A DNA stretch of 9,750 nt, taken from NCBI GenBank assembly GCA_002363155.1, contig DEWH01000028.1, positions 80,715-90,464 on the forward strand, given 5' to 3'. Positions 1 through 6,469 of this stretch are shown in pieces (within the stretch, counting starts at the first letter, position 1; every line of letters begins with the position of its first letter). The notes beneath the pieces are model-generated. The model had not been told where the DNA came from. It did not search any database and saw only the letters and a list, made by a program, of their open reading frames with translations. The stretch comes from Ruminococcaceae bacterium UBA3215 (GTDB lineage: Bacteria; Bacillota; Clostridia; Oscillospirales; Ruminococcaceae). Both the position numbers and the translations under genes were made by a program.

Positions 1-2
1 CG

Positions 3-40
3 CCAGCCCCCTTTAAAAAAGGGGGCTGGACCCCCTAAAC
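3..40. terminator. Perfect 12-bp hairpin, probable 3'-end element of an upstream unit
   Basis: The arms at 3-14 (CCAGCCCCCTTT) and 18-29 (AAAGGGGGCTGG) are perfectly complementary around a 3-nt A loop, followed by ACCCCCTAAAC. The C-rich tail after the hairpin resembles what follows the hairpin at 9694-9730 and, on the minus strand, the one at 4456-4492. It is probably the distal part of the same dispersed 3'-end element, belonging to a gene left of the window. There is no long T-run on either strand, so its strength as a terminator is uncertain. Confidence 0.5.
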
Positions 41-77
41 AAGTCCCGTTACACGGTAATTTTACAGATCCTTCGCA

Positions 78-129
78 AGTTAAATTTTTTAACTCAGCTC
101 CTGTATATCAGAATACGGAGCTGTATATT
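78..129. other. Intergenic hairpins upstream of the small ORF
   Basis: Two inverted repeats lie close together. AGTTAAA (78-84) pairs with TTTAACT (88-94). CAGCTCC plus GTAT (95-105, with one bulged T) pairs with ATAC plus GGAGCTG (113-123). The octamer CTGTATAT occurs at 101-108 and again at 121-128. A TATATT at 124-129 could be a -10 box, but no convincing -35 lies 16-18 bp upstream. The function could be promoter-proximal regulation or leftover terminators; it is not resolved. Confidence 0.3.
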
Positions 130-168
130 TTATGCTTCAAATGCAGACAATAACACCGGGGTGATATT

Positions 169-360
169 ATGAACGACAAGAAAAAAGCCCGCGGTACTCA
201 CAACGAATTCCCCATGTATGACGATATGTGTCTCACCGGCACGGTCAGCAGCACAGACTGCACGGGAATGATACCGACAGGGAGCGTTGACAGCGCGGAG
301 GAATTCGGCAGAAGCAACAGACTTCACAAATACTCGGAAAAAATGAATAATGAAAAGTGA
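169..360 (+). CDS. Small hypothetical protein, 63 aa
   Basis: I do not recognise this protein. It is a short hydrophilic polypeptide without signal peptide or membrane segment. It starts with a basic stretch (DKKKAR), contains a central block SSTDCTGMIPTG around residues 27-38 with two of its cysteines spaced eleven apart (C21, C32), and ends in a charged tail. The ATG is preceded by GGGGTGAT (158-165), a fair match to the ribosome binding site at workable distance. Codon choice (GAC, AAG, AGC, ACG, CTC) matches the neighbouring genes, which favours a real gene over a chance frame. The last residues (MNNEK) and the stop codon are encoded by a TGAATAA-type heptamer array (344-378), so the C-terminus has probably been altered by repeat insertion or expansion. 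A terminator follows at 419-456. Its expression has not been shown here. Confidence 0.5.
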   Translation: MNDKKKARGTHNEFPMYDDMCLTGTVSSTDCTGMIPTGSVDSAEEFGRSNRLHKYSEKMNNEK

Positions 361-400
361 ATAGTGAATAATGAATAATTGTGGTGTCGGCTGCGCCGAC
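344..400. repeat. Heptamer tandem array with adjoining GC hairpin
   Basis: Five consecutive 7-nt units (TGAATAA, TGAAAAG, TGAATAG, TGAATAA, TGAATAA) occupy 344-378. They are followed by a GC-rich hairpin, GTCGGC (386-391) and GCCGAC (395-400) with a 3-nt loop. On the minus strand the order is GC hairpin, CACAATTATT, heptamers. That is the layout of the second element at 7573-7629 on the plus strand, so these are two copies of one repeat type in opposite orientation. The array overlaps the end of the small ORF. Confidence 0.65.
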
Positions 401-418
401 TGATCCGAATAAGCATAA

Positions 419-456
419 AACACCGCACAGTGCCTCAATAAGCACTGTGCGGTGTT
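419..456. terminator. Bidirectional rho-independent terminator
   Basis: A 15-bp perfect stem, AACACCGCACAGTGC (419-433) with GCACTGTGCGGTGTT (442-456), closes an 8-nt loop. On the minus strand the stem runs into TTTTATGC, and on the plus strand into TTCTATTATG. It lies between the plus-strand small ORF and the end of the minus-strand mrp operon, so it can stop both converging transcripts. Confidence 0.8.
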
Positions 457-470
457 CTATTATGTGACTT

Positions 471-571
471 GAAAGTTCCGTTTTACGGCATTCGGGTCAA
501 GGGCTTTGCCCTTGCTCGGTCCAGCCGAGCAGGCTGGCGCCGTCCGCGTAGGACAAGCGCGTCAGCGCAGA
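471..571 (-). repeat. GC-rich composite 3' element after mrp
   Basis: Immediately after the mrp stop, the minus strand carries GC-rich partial repeats (GCGCTGACGCGC and related). Next come overlapping hairpins (CCAGCC/GGCTGG and GCTCGG/CCGAGC around 515-537), then a 7-bp stem CAAGGGC/GCCCTTG (499-515) and a small CCGT/ACGG stem (478-488), ending in AACTTTC. The 11-mer GCTGACGCGCT (minus 566-556) also occurs at 9618-9628 at the end of the HAD gene. The order (stop, GC repeats, hairpin, ACCC tail, ACTTT) parallels the elements after lepA and the HAD gene, but this is the most divergent copy. Confidence 0.45.
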
Positions 572-1387
572 TCAACCGAGCACCTTCGCCGCGAACTCGC
601 CGAGTACGTCCGGTACGCTCTCAATATTGCCGCTGTCGCCGAGCTGGGCGAAAGAGGGATTGATCGGGAGACGGGCAACATTCTTTATGCCGTGCTTTGC
701 GGCGATGTCGTCGATATGGCTGTCACCGAAGATATAATGCTTCTTGTGACATTCGTCACACTCGAACCAGCTCATGTTCTCCACGATGCCGAGAACAGGT
801 ATGTTCATCATTCCCGCCATTTTTACCGCTTTCTCAACGATCATTCCCACAAGCTCCTGCGGGCTCGTTACAACGATTATTCCGTCAACCGGCAGAGACT
901 GGAATACCGTCAGCGGAACGTCGCCCGTTCCCGGAGGCATATCCACGAACATATAATCCACCTTGTCCCAGATGACATCAGACCAGAACTGCTTGATCAC
1001 GCCGGCGATGACCGGTCCGCGCCATACCACGGGATCCGTCTCATTCTCAAGCAGCAGATTTACCGACATCACGCGTATGCCGGTGCTCGTCTGCACCGGG
1101 AACAGCGAATTCTCCGTCCCCTGCGCACGTTCCCTGATGCCGAACAGCTTCGGCACTGACGGACCTGTAACGTCCGCGTCAAGTATCGCCGCAGTCTTGC
1201 CCTTGTTTCTTGCAGCATTCGCCATAAGCGCTGTGACAAGAGACTTGCCGACACCGCCCTTGCCCGAAACAACGGCTATGACCTTCTTAACATCCGAAAG
1301 CTCGTTCTGCGGCGCAAGCAGACTCTCCGCCGTGCGGGAAGCGCAGTCGGCTCCGCAGGTCTCACAATTGTGTGTACATTCGCTCAT
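572..1387 (-). CDS. mrp: Mrp/NBP35-family P-loop ATPase, Fe-S cluster carrier
   Basis: This is a 271-aa cytoplasmic ATPase of the Mrp/ApbC/NBP35 family, whose members bind a [4Fe-4S] cluster and pass it to apoproteins. The N-terminus has four clustered cysteines (C4, C8, C11, C15; spacing C-X3-C-X2-C-X3-C). The deviant Walker A motif GKGGVGKS is at 42-49, the switch region DADVTGPSVP at 70-79 and the Walker B-like MFVDMPPGTGD at about 146-156. The family's C-terminal CxxC appears as CDEC at 210-213, after VENMSWF. The length fits bacterial single-domain members, which lack the DUF59 extension. The ATG is preceded by GGAAGGAG at good spacing. It lies 39 bp downstream of the SDR gene and is the last gene of the minus-strand block, ending before the 419-456 terminator. 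Family assignment is firm; the specific client proteins are unknown. Confidence 0.93.
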   Translation of the reverse strand: MSECTHNCETCGADCASRTAESLLAPQNELSDVKKVIAVVSGKGGVGKSLVTALMANAARNKGKTAAILDADVTGPSVPKLFGIRERAQGTENSLFPVQTSTGIRVMSVNLLLENETDPVVWRGPVIAGVIKQFWSDVIWDKVDYMFVDMPPGTGDVPLTVFQSLPVDGIIVVTSPQELVGMIVEKAVKMAGMMNIPVLGIVENMSWFECDECHKKHYIFGDSHIDDIAAKHGIKNVARLPINPSFAQLGDSGNIESVPDVLGEFAAKVLG

Positions 1388-1426
1388 TTCTGTTCTCCTT
1401 CCGCCCCGGATACCGGGACTCTTGCT

Positions 1427-2317
1427 TTATCTGATTTCATTTATATCCTTCAGGTCGTCATACATACCGGAGATAGCCTGCTCCAGCTCCTCCTCGCTCA
1501 GCCGAAGCTTCATATCCGCTCCCGTGTTCTCCGGGACCGGTATCTCCGGCTCATGCACCGTTCTCGAACGCTGCACCATTCCTGTCGCCGCAAGCATAAC
1601 CTTTGTGGGCGCGACCTTTGCCGCCGCGGCAGTAAGCTTTGCGTAAAGCGACGGGATTATGATGAGCTGACCGTCAAACATCTTCTCTATCGCGTACTCC
1701 GCGGCCTGCATCTCGTTGAGACCGGCTACCGCGAATTCCGCACCCGCTACCTCGTTGAACTCGGTGTTCACGGGTCCCGGACAGAATGCGCCGACATATA
1801 CGTTTGAGTGCTCCGCACGAAGCTCTTCGTACAGCGCCTTTGTGAGCTGGAGCACATAGTTCTTCGACGCGTAGTAGGACGAGAACCACGGTCCCGCCAT
1901 AAATCCCGCAAGCGACGCTACATTCAGTATATACCCATAGTTGCGCTTCTCAAACTTCTGCAGGAACAGCTTCGTAAGGATATGCACAGCCTTGATATTT
2001 ACGTCGATCATTTTAAGCTCGCTGTCAAGATCGGTCTCGGTGAACTTTCCGAATACGCCGAATCCCGCATTGTTGATGAGTATGTCGATGTTCGCGCGCT
2101 CGACTTCCTCGTAAAGCTGTCTGCATTCGTCGGGATCCGCAAGATCGTGGCAGAGTATCTTCACCTTTACCCCGTAGGATTCCACAAGCTCGTGCTTGAG
2201 TTCAAGCAGACGCTGTCTGCGCCTTGCAACGATAACGAGATTGAACCCGCGCTTGGCGAGTATCTTCGCAAAAGAACGTCCGAGTCCGGAGCTCGCACCG
2301 GTTATGAGTGCTATCAT
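1427..2317 (-). CDS. SDR-family NAD(P)-dependent oxidoreductase
   Basis: This 296-aa classical short-chain dehydrogenase/reductase has the Rossmann nucleotide-binding motif TGASSGLG at 6-13, the acidic HDLAD after the third strand (57-61), NNAG at 82-85 and the active-site residues N107, S135, Y148 and K152 (YYASK). The run of basic residues after the second strand (ARRRQR, 31-36) suggests NADP(H) preference. The order resembles the DltE/YqjQ-like SDRs that lack a membrane anchor. A C-terminal extension beyond about residue 235 is rich in acidic residues and has no recognised fold. The substrate cannot be deduced. The ATG follows AAGGAAGG at 8 nt, and only 14 bp separate it from the end of the dus gene, so it is almost certainly cotranscribed with dus and mrp. 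Confidence 0.9.
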   Translation of the reverse strand: MIALITGASSGLGRSFAKILAKRGFNLVIVARRRQRLLELKHELVESYGVKVKILCHDLADPDECRQLYEEVERANIDILINNAGFGVFGKFTETDLDSELKMIDVNIKAVHILTKLFLQKFEKRNYGYILNVASLAGFMAGPWFSSYYASKNYVLQLTKALYEELRAEHSNVYVGAFCPGPVNTEFNEVAGAEFAVAGLNEMQAAEYAIEKMFDGQLIIIPSLYAKLTAAAAKVAPTKVMLAATGMVQRSRTVHEPEIPVPENTGADMKLRLSEEELEQAISGMYDDLKDINEIR

Positions 2318-2331
2318 GTTGTTACCTTCCT

Positions 2332-3309
2332 TTATATATTGTTTTCTGTTTTTATGAGCTTTATCAGCCCGTAAAGATCGTCAGGTTCCGAAAGCTTTCC
2401 GCACATTCCGCGGTACTTTGCCGCTCCCGGCATTCCCTTGAGATAGAATGCCGCCTGCGCCCGCGCTTCCTTCATTCCGATGTATCCGCCCTTGCATTTC
2501 ACCAGCAGCTCTATCTGCTCCCGCATCACGTCAAGCCGCTCGTCAAGAGACGGTGCGGGACGTGCCGGTCTTCCCTCAAAGAAGTCGTCGATATCCCGGA
2601 ACAGCCACGGGTTTCCGTATGCACCCCGCGCTATCATAACAAGATCACAGCCGGTCTCGTCATACATCGAAACACAGCTCTCTACGCTGTCAACATCGCC
2701 GTTCCCTATCACCGGTATCTTTACCGTCCGCTTCACCGCGGCAATTATGCTCCTGTCGGCTTTTCCGGTGTACATCTGCGTTTTCGTGCGCCCGTGGACT
2801 GCCACAGCCGCCGCACCGCATTCCTCCGCGATATGCGCGATCTCGCAGGCGTTTCTGTGCTCCTCGTCCCAGCCGGCGCGTATCTTCACGGTCACAGGAA
2901 CATGCGCCGCTTTAACAAGTGTCTCCACCATTTTCCCGAACAGCGCAGGATCCTTCATCAGCGCACTTCCCGAGCCGTTCCCCGCAACCTTCGGTACGGG
3001 ACAGCCGGCATTGAAGTCGATTATGTCCGGGGAGTACCGCTCCGCGATCTCCACAGCAGCAGGCACAAACTCCGGTTCGCAGCCGAAAAGCTGTACTGCC
3101 GCAGGGCGCTCTTCATCGGTAACGGTGAGAAGTTCCGCGGATTTGCGGTCACTGTACGCAAGCCCCTTTATGCTCACCATTTCCCCCACCGCATAACAGG
3201 CGCCGAACCGCTTCGCCACAGTGCGGAACGCTGTGTCGGCAACTCCCGCCATAGGCGCAAGAGCTGCTGTTTTCTTTATTTTTATGTTTCCGATCGTTAT
3301 ATATTCCAT
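2332..3309 (-). CDS. dus: tRNA-dihydrouridine synthase (Dus/DusB family)
   Basis: This FMN-dependent enzyme reduces specific uridines of tRNA to dihydrouridine, with NADPH as donor. From the ATG at 3309 it is 325 aa, the usual length. Visible family motifs are LAPMAGVADTAFR near the N-terminus, the catalytic-cysteine segment FNAGCPVPKVAGNGSGSALM (C103), VTVKIRAGWDEEHRN, HGRTKTQMYTGKAD, IPVIGNGDV and the phosphate-binding MIARGAYGNPW. Two starts are possible. A TTG at 3324 lies 7 nt after GGTGATC, a good ribosome-binding match, and overlaps the hemW end by 14 bp. The ATG at 3309, two bases after the hemW stop, has a weaker site but gives the family-typical N-terminus (short lead, then ITIGNIKIKK). 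I chose the ATG on family alignment. In both cases translation is coupled to hemW. The subfamily looks closest to Firmicute DusB, which is inference from motifs. Confidence 0.92.
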   Translation of the reverse strand: MEYITIGNIKIKKTAALAPMAGVADTAFRTVAKRFGACYAVGEMVSIKGLAYSDRKSAELLTVTDEERPAAVQLFGCEPEFVPAAVEIAERYSPDIIDFNAGCPVPKVAGNGSGSALMKDPALFGKMVETLVKAAHVPVTVKIRAGWDEEHRNACEIAHIAEECGAAAVAVHGRTKTQMYTGKADRSIIAAVKRTVKIPVIGNGDVDSVESCVSMYDETGCDLVMIARGAYGNPWLFRDIDDFFEGRPARPAPSLDERLDVMREQIELLVKCKGGYIGMKEARAQAAFYLKGMPGAAKYRGMCGKLSEPDDLYGLIKLIKTENNI

Positions 3310-3310
3310 A

Positions 3311-4378
3311 TCAGCCAAAAACAATTTTTCCGATCACCGCGTTTGAGACCAGAAATCCCTCCGGAGCAAGGTTTATCCCGCTTTCCGTGATGCGCACAAG
3401 CTTTTCCGGAAGTCCGGCAGCGTTCCTCCGCAGTTCATCAGCCTTGCCGAACCGCTCCGCCTCCGCGAATGTCAGTCCCTCCGTCAGCCGCAGTTTCAGC
3501 ATCGCGTATTCCTCCCAGCCGCCCGGTTCTTCGTCCGTAACCTTGACCTGCTGCACAGGAGAGTTTATGAAGCCGGAAATATCCTGCGCAGTGCAGAAAC
3601 GCTTACCGCCGTAGTACGAGTGGGCAGCCGCACCGATGCCGAGATATTCCCCGCACCGCCAGTATTTCAGATTATGCCGGCTCTCATAGCCGTGAACTGC
3701 GAAATTGCTGATCTCGTACTGCGCAAATCCGAGCCGTTCAAGCGTGCGTACTGTGTGCAGGTACAGCTCCGCGGTGCTGTCCTCGTCCGGCAGCGACAGC
3801 TCCCGCTTTGCAAACGGTGTGTCCTCCTCTATTTTCAGCAGATACGCCGAGATGTGCTTTGCTCCGAGCCTTGCAAGCTTTTCCGCGGTATATGTTATCT
3901 TCTCCGCGGTCTGTCTTTCAAGTCCGATCATCATATCCGCGGAGATGTTGTCAAATCCGGCTTTTACGGCATTCCGGAACGCGTCCTCCGTCTGCTTCAC
4001 GGTGTGCCGTCTGCCGAGAAATACAAGCTCCCGCTCATTCATCGACTGAACGCCGAGCGAAAGCCGGTTCACTCCGGCGCTGCGCAGAATTTCAAGCACC
4101 CGCGGCTCACACATACACGGATTTGCTTCAACGGTTATCTCCGCTTCCCCGGCAATATCCGCGGAATCAAGAATCTCCCCGATATGCTCATACAGCAATA
4201 CCGGCGTTCCTCCGCCGAAATACACAGTGTCGTACTGCCCGCCGTAATGCCGGATATTTCGTATAACGGCTTCCGTGTATTCCTGTGCTTTCAGCCTGCT
4301 GTACGGTACGGAATAAAAGTCGCAGTACGGGCATTTCGACAGGCAGAACGGTATATGGATATACAAACCAACTCTCAT
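3311..4378 (-). CDS. hemW: HemW, radical SAM heme chaperone
   Basis: HemW is a radical SAM protein related to coproporphyrinogen III dehydrogenase HemN, but it acts as a heme-binding chaperone rather than as the oxidase. The 355-aa product has the radical SAM cluster motif CLSKCPYCDF (C12, C16, C19), the SAM-binding GGGTP at 55-59, VEANP at 83-87 and RLSLGVQS at 105-112. It also carries the HemW signature HNLKYW (235-240) followed by EYLGIGAAAHSY. The N-terminus begins almost directly at the domain, without the extension of true HemN. Location after lepA is the common Firmicute arrangement. There is no strong ribosome binding site before the ATG; the best is GAACGAAG about 12 nt upstream. The stop lies beside or inside the beginning of dus, so the two are coupled. 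Earlier databases often label such genes hemN. Confidence 0.93.
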   Translation of the reverse strand: MRVGLYIHIPFCLSKCPYCDFYSVPYSRLKAQEYTEAVIRNIRHYGGQYDTVYFGGGTPVLLYEHIGEILDSADIAGEAEITVEANPCMCEPRVLEILRSAGVNRLSLGVQSMNERELVFLGRRHTVKQTEDAFRNAVKAGFDNISADMMIGLERQTAEKITYTAEKLARLGAKHISAYLLKIEEDTPFAKRELSLPDEDSTAELYLHTVRTLERLGFAQYEISNFAVHGYESRHNLKYWRCGEYLGIGAAAHSYYGGKRFCTAQDISGFINSPVQQVKVTDEEPGGWEEYAMLKLRLTEGLTFAEAERFGKADELRRNAAGLPEKLVRITESGINLAPEGFLVSNAVIGKIVFG

Positions 4379-4439
4379 ATAATACTATTCTTCGTTCGGC
4401 GCACTTATCATCTGATCTCAGTGCGAAGCGAATAAAGTT

Positions 4440-4530
4440 TTTTGAGGAGGGGTCGGGGGAATCCCCTTTTGTTCACAAAAGGGGTGCCCCCGTTCTCGCG
4501 CCCGAAGGCGCCCTTCTGCGCCGAAGGCGC
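4440..4530 (-). repeat. Composite 3' element after lepA: GC repeats plus G5/C5 hairpin
   Basis: On the minus strand the lepA stop is followed directly by two copies of GCGCCTTCGG (4530-4521 and 4511-4502), each able to fold into a 5-bp GCGCC/GGCGC stem; the second has a UUCG loop. Next is a two-tier hairpin at 4456-4492: outer CGGGGG/CCCCCG and inner CCCCTTTTG/CAAAAGGGG around a 4-nt loop. The tail reads ACCCCTCCTCAAAAAACTTTA. Architecture and tail match the element at the right end of the window. It may terminate or attenuate lepA transcripts before hemW; there is no T-run directly after the stem, so efficiency is uncertain. Confidence 0.65.
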
Positions 4531-6348
4531 TCACTCATCGTCAAGCTTCAGCACAGCCATGAACGCTTCCTGCGGCACTTCTACCGTGCCGAGCTGGCGC
4601 ATGCGCTTCTTACCTTCTTTCTGCTTTTCAAGCAGCTTCTTCTTTCGCGTGATATCACCGCCGTAGCACTTCGCAAGAACGTCCTTGCGCATAGCCTTGA
4701 TCGTCTCACGGGCAATGATCTTGCCGCCGACGGCAGCCTGCACAGGCACCTCAAAAAGCTGACGCGGGATATGCTCCTTGAGGCGCTCGGTGATCTTGCG
4801 GGCGCGGGGATAGGCGCTGTCCGCAAAGACTATGAACGAAAGCGCGTCCACAACGTCCCCGTTCAGCAGGATATCCAGCTTCACGAGCTTCGAGGGAACA
4901 AATCCCTTGAACTCGTAATCGTAGCTCGCGTAACCCTTTGTCCGTGATTTCAGCGCGTCGAAGAAATCATAGACTATCTCGTTGAGCGGCAGGTCGTAAT
5001 GCAGGTCAACACGGGTCTTGTCAAGGTACTTCATATCCTTGAACACGCCGCGGCGCTGCTGGCACAGCTCCATGATGTTGCCCACATAGTCGGAGGGCGC
5101 ATAGACATGCGCTTCCACCATAGGCTCGTAAGCCTGCTGTATCTCCGCAGGATCGGGGTAGTTCGTGGGGTTGTCTATATACACGGTCTCGCCGCTCGTC
5201 TTGTCTATCTTGTAAACAACGGACGGCGCAGTTGTGATAAGATCAAGATTATACTCGCGTTCAAGGCGCTCCTGTATGATCTCCATGTGCAGAAGTCCGA
5301 GGAATCCGCAGCGGAAACCGAATCCCAGCGCCACGGAAGTCTCCGGCTCAAATGTCAGAGACGCGTCATTCAGCCGGAGCTTCTCCAGCGCATCACGCAG
5401 ATCGCCGTACTTTGAACCGTCGGCGGGATATATACCGCTGAAAACCATGGGGTTTACGCTTCGGTAGCCTTCGAGGGGCTCCTCCGCCGGTGCGTCGCAT
5501 CTCGTCACCGTATCGCCGACTTTCGTATCGCCGATAGACTTTATAGACGCGGCAATATATCCTACCTCTCCGGCACGGAGCTCGTTTGCGGGAACAAGGT
5601 TCGTTGCTCCCATATATCCGACTTCCACTACCTGGAACTCCGCCTTTGTCGCCATCATACGGATCCGGTCGCCGGTGCGCAGAGAGCCTTCCTTTACGCG
5701 CACATACACGATAACTCCGCGGTAGCTGTCATAGTAGCTGTCGAATATGAGCGCTTTAAGCGGTGCGCCCGGATCGCCTTTCGGCGCGGGTATGTCGCTT
5801 ACTATACGCTCCATGACTTCCTTGATGTTGATCCCCATTTTCGCGGATATCAGCGGTGCGTCCTCGGCAGGAATGCCGATAACGTCCTCGATCTCCTGCT
5901 TCACCTCGTCCGGGCGGGCGGAGATAAGATCGATCTTGTTTATGACCGGCACAACCTCAAGATCCTGCTCCACCGCAAGATAGGTGTTCGCAAGGGTCTG
6001 CGCCTCTATCCCCTGGGAAGCGTCAACGATCAGTATCGCACCCTCGCAGGCGTTTAGCGAACGTGAAACTTCGTAGTTGAAATCGACGTGGCCGGGGGTG
6101 TCGATAAGATTGAAAACATAGGTCTTTCCGTCGTCCGCCTTGTAGTTAAGGCGCACTGCACGGGCTTTTATGGTGATACCGCGCTCGCGTTCAAGATCCA
6201 TATTGTCGAGGAGCTGTTCTTCCATATCGCGCTCGGCGACAGTGCTGGTCTGTTCGAGAATGCGGTCGGCAAGGGTCGATTTGCCGTGGTCTATGTGTGC
6301 GATTATGCAGAAATTGCGTATTTCTTCAAGATAGCTGTTATCGGGCAT
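4531..6348 (-). CDS. lepA: Elongation factor 4 (LepA), back-translocating GTPase
   Basis: LepA/EF4 is a ribosome-binding translational GTPase proposed to rescue stalled or mis-translocated ribosomes. The 605-aa length is standard for the family. All five G motifs are intact: G1 AHIDHGKST (17-25), G2 RGITIK (56-61), G3 DTPGH (83-87), G4 NKID (137-140) and G5 SAK (168-170). The EF4-specific C-terminal domain is present, with KCYGGDITRKKKLLEKQKEG starting near residue 560 and ending in the conserved VPQEAFMAVLKL segment. The ATG is preceded by AGGAGGA (6361-6355) and a good promoter (6386-6414). It is the first gene of the minus-strand block and diverges from the structured region at 6437-6655. 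Nothing is truncated or unusual. Confidence 0.97.
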   Translation of the reverse strand: MPDNSYLEEIRNFCIIAHIDHGKSTLADRILEQTSTVAERDMEEQLLDNMDLERERGITIKARAVRLNYKADDGKTYVFNLIDTPGHVDFNYEVSRSLNACEGAILIVDASQGIEAQTLANTYLAVEQDLEVVPVINKIDLISARPDEVKQEIEDVIGIPAEDAPLISAKMGINIKEVMERIVSDIPAPKGDPGAPLKALIFDSYYDSYRGVIVYVRVKEGSLRTGDRIRMMATKAEFQVVEVGYMGATNLVPANELRAGEVGYIAASIKSIGDTKVGDTVTRCDAPAEEPLEGYRSVNPMVFSGIYPADGSKYGDLRDALEKLRLNDASLTFEPETSVALGFGFRCGFLGLLHMEIIQERLEREYNLDLITTAPSVVYKIDKTSGETVYIDNPTNYPDPAEIQQAYEPMVEAHVYAPSDYVGNIMELCQQRRGVFKDMKYLDKTRVDLHYDLPLNEIVYDFFDALKSRTKGYASYDYEFKGFVPSKLVKLDILLNGDVVDALSFIVFADSAYPRARKITERLKEHIPRQLFEVPVQAAVGGKIIARETIKAMRKDVLAKCYGGDITRKKKLLEKQKEGKKRMRQLGTVEVPQEAFMAVLKLDDE

Positions 6349-6385
6349 TGACGTTCCTCCTACGGTTCGGACATATACAAATTAT

Positions 6386-6414
6386 AGTATAGCATATTTT
6401 TCCGTTTTTTGCAA
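6386..6414 (-). promoter_or_regulatory. Sigma-A-type promoter of lepA
   Basis: On the minus strand, TTGCAA (6414-6409) and TATACT (6391-6386) are separated by exactly 17 bp. Transcription would begin about 30 nt before the lepA start codon, leaving room for the AGGAGGA site. It is divergent from the plus-strand promoter at 6437. Confidence 0.7.
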
Positions 6415-6436
6415 CACCAAAATTTGTTTCAAACTA

Positions 6437-6465
6437 TTGCTTTTTTTAACGGGATATGTTATCAT
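6437..6465 (+). promoter_or_regulatory. Promoter of the structured RNA / secreted-protein leader
   Basis: TTGCTT (6437-6442) and TATCAT (6460-6465) are spaced by 17 bp. The predicted start, around 6471-6473, coincides with the left end of the long inverted repeat at 6470. The -10 box matches the consensus in five of six bases, the -35 in only three. Its position relative to the RNA structure is the main support. Confidence 0.5.
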
Positions 6466-6469
6466 ATTA

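Noticed and set aside
506..1159. Long open frame on the plus strand across mrp
   Set aside because: It is antisense to a firmly identified gene, has a composition rich in Arg and His typical of shadow frames, and has no matching ribosome binding site or family motif.
2308..3390. 360-codon open frame on the plus strand across dus
   Set aside because: It is antisense to the Dus gene with all its motifs; the translation is Arg/His/Cys-rich and shows no fold signature. GC-biased third positions make such antisense frames common.
4379..4439. Dedicated hemW promoter
   Set aside because: I searched the minus strand here and found no -35/-10 pair with acceptable spacing, so none is listed.
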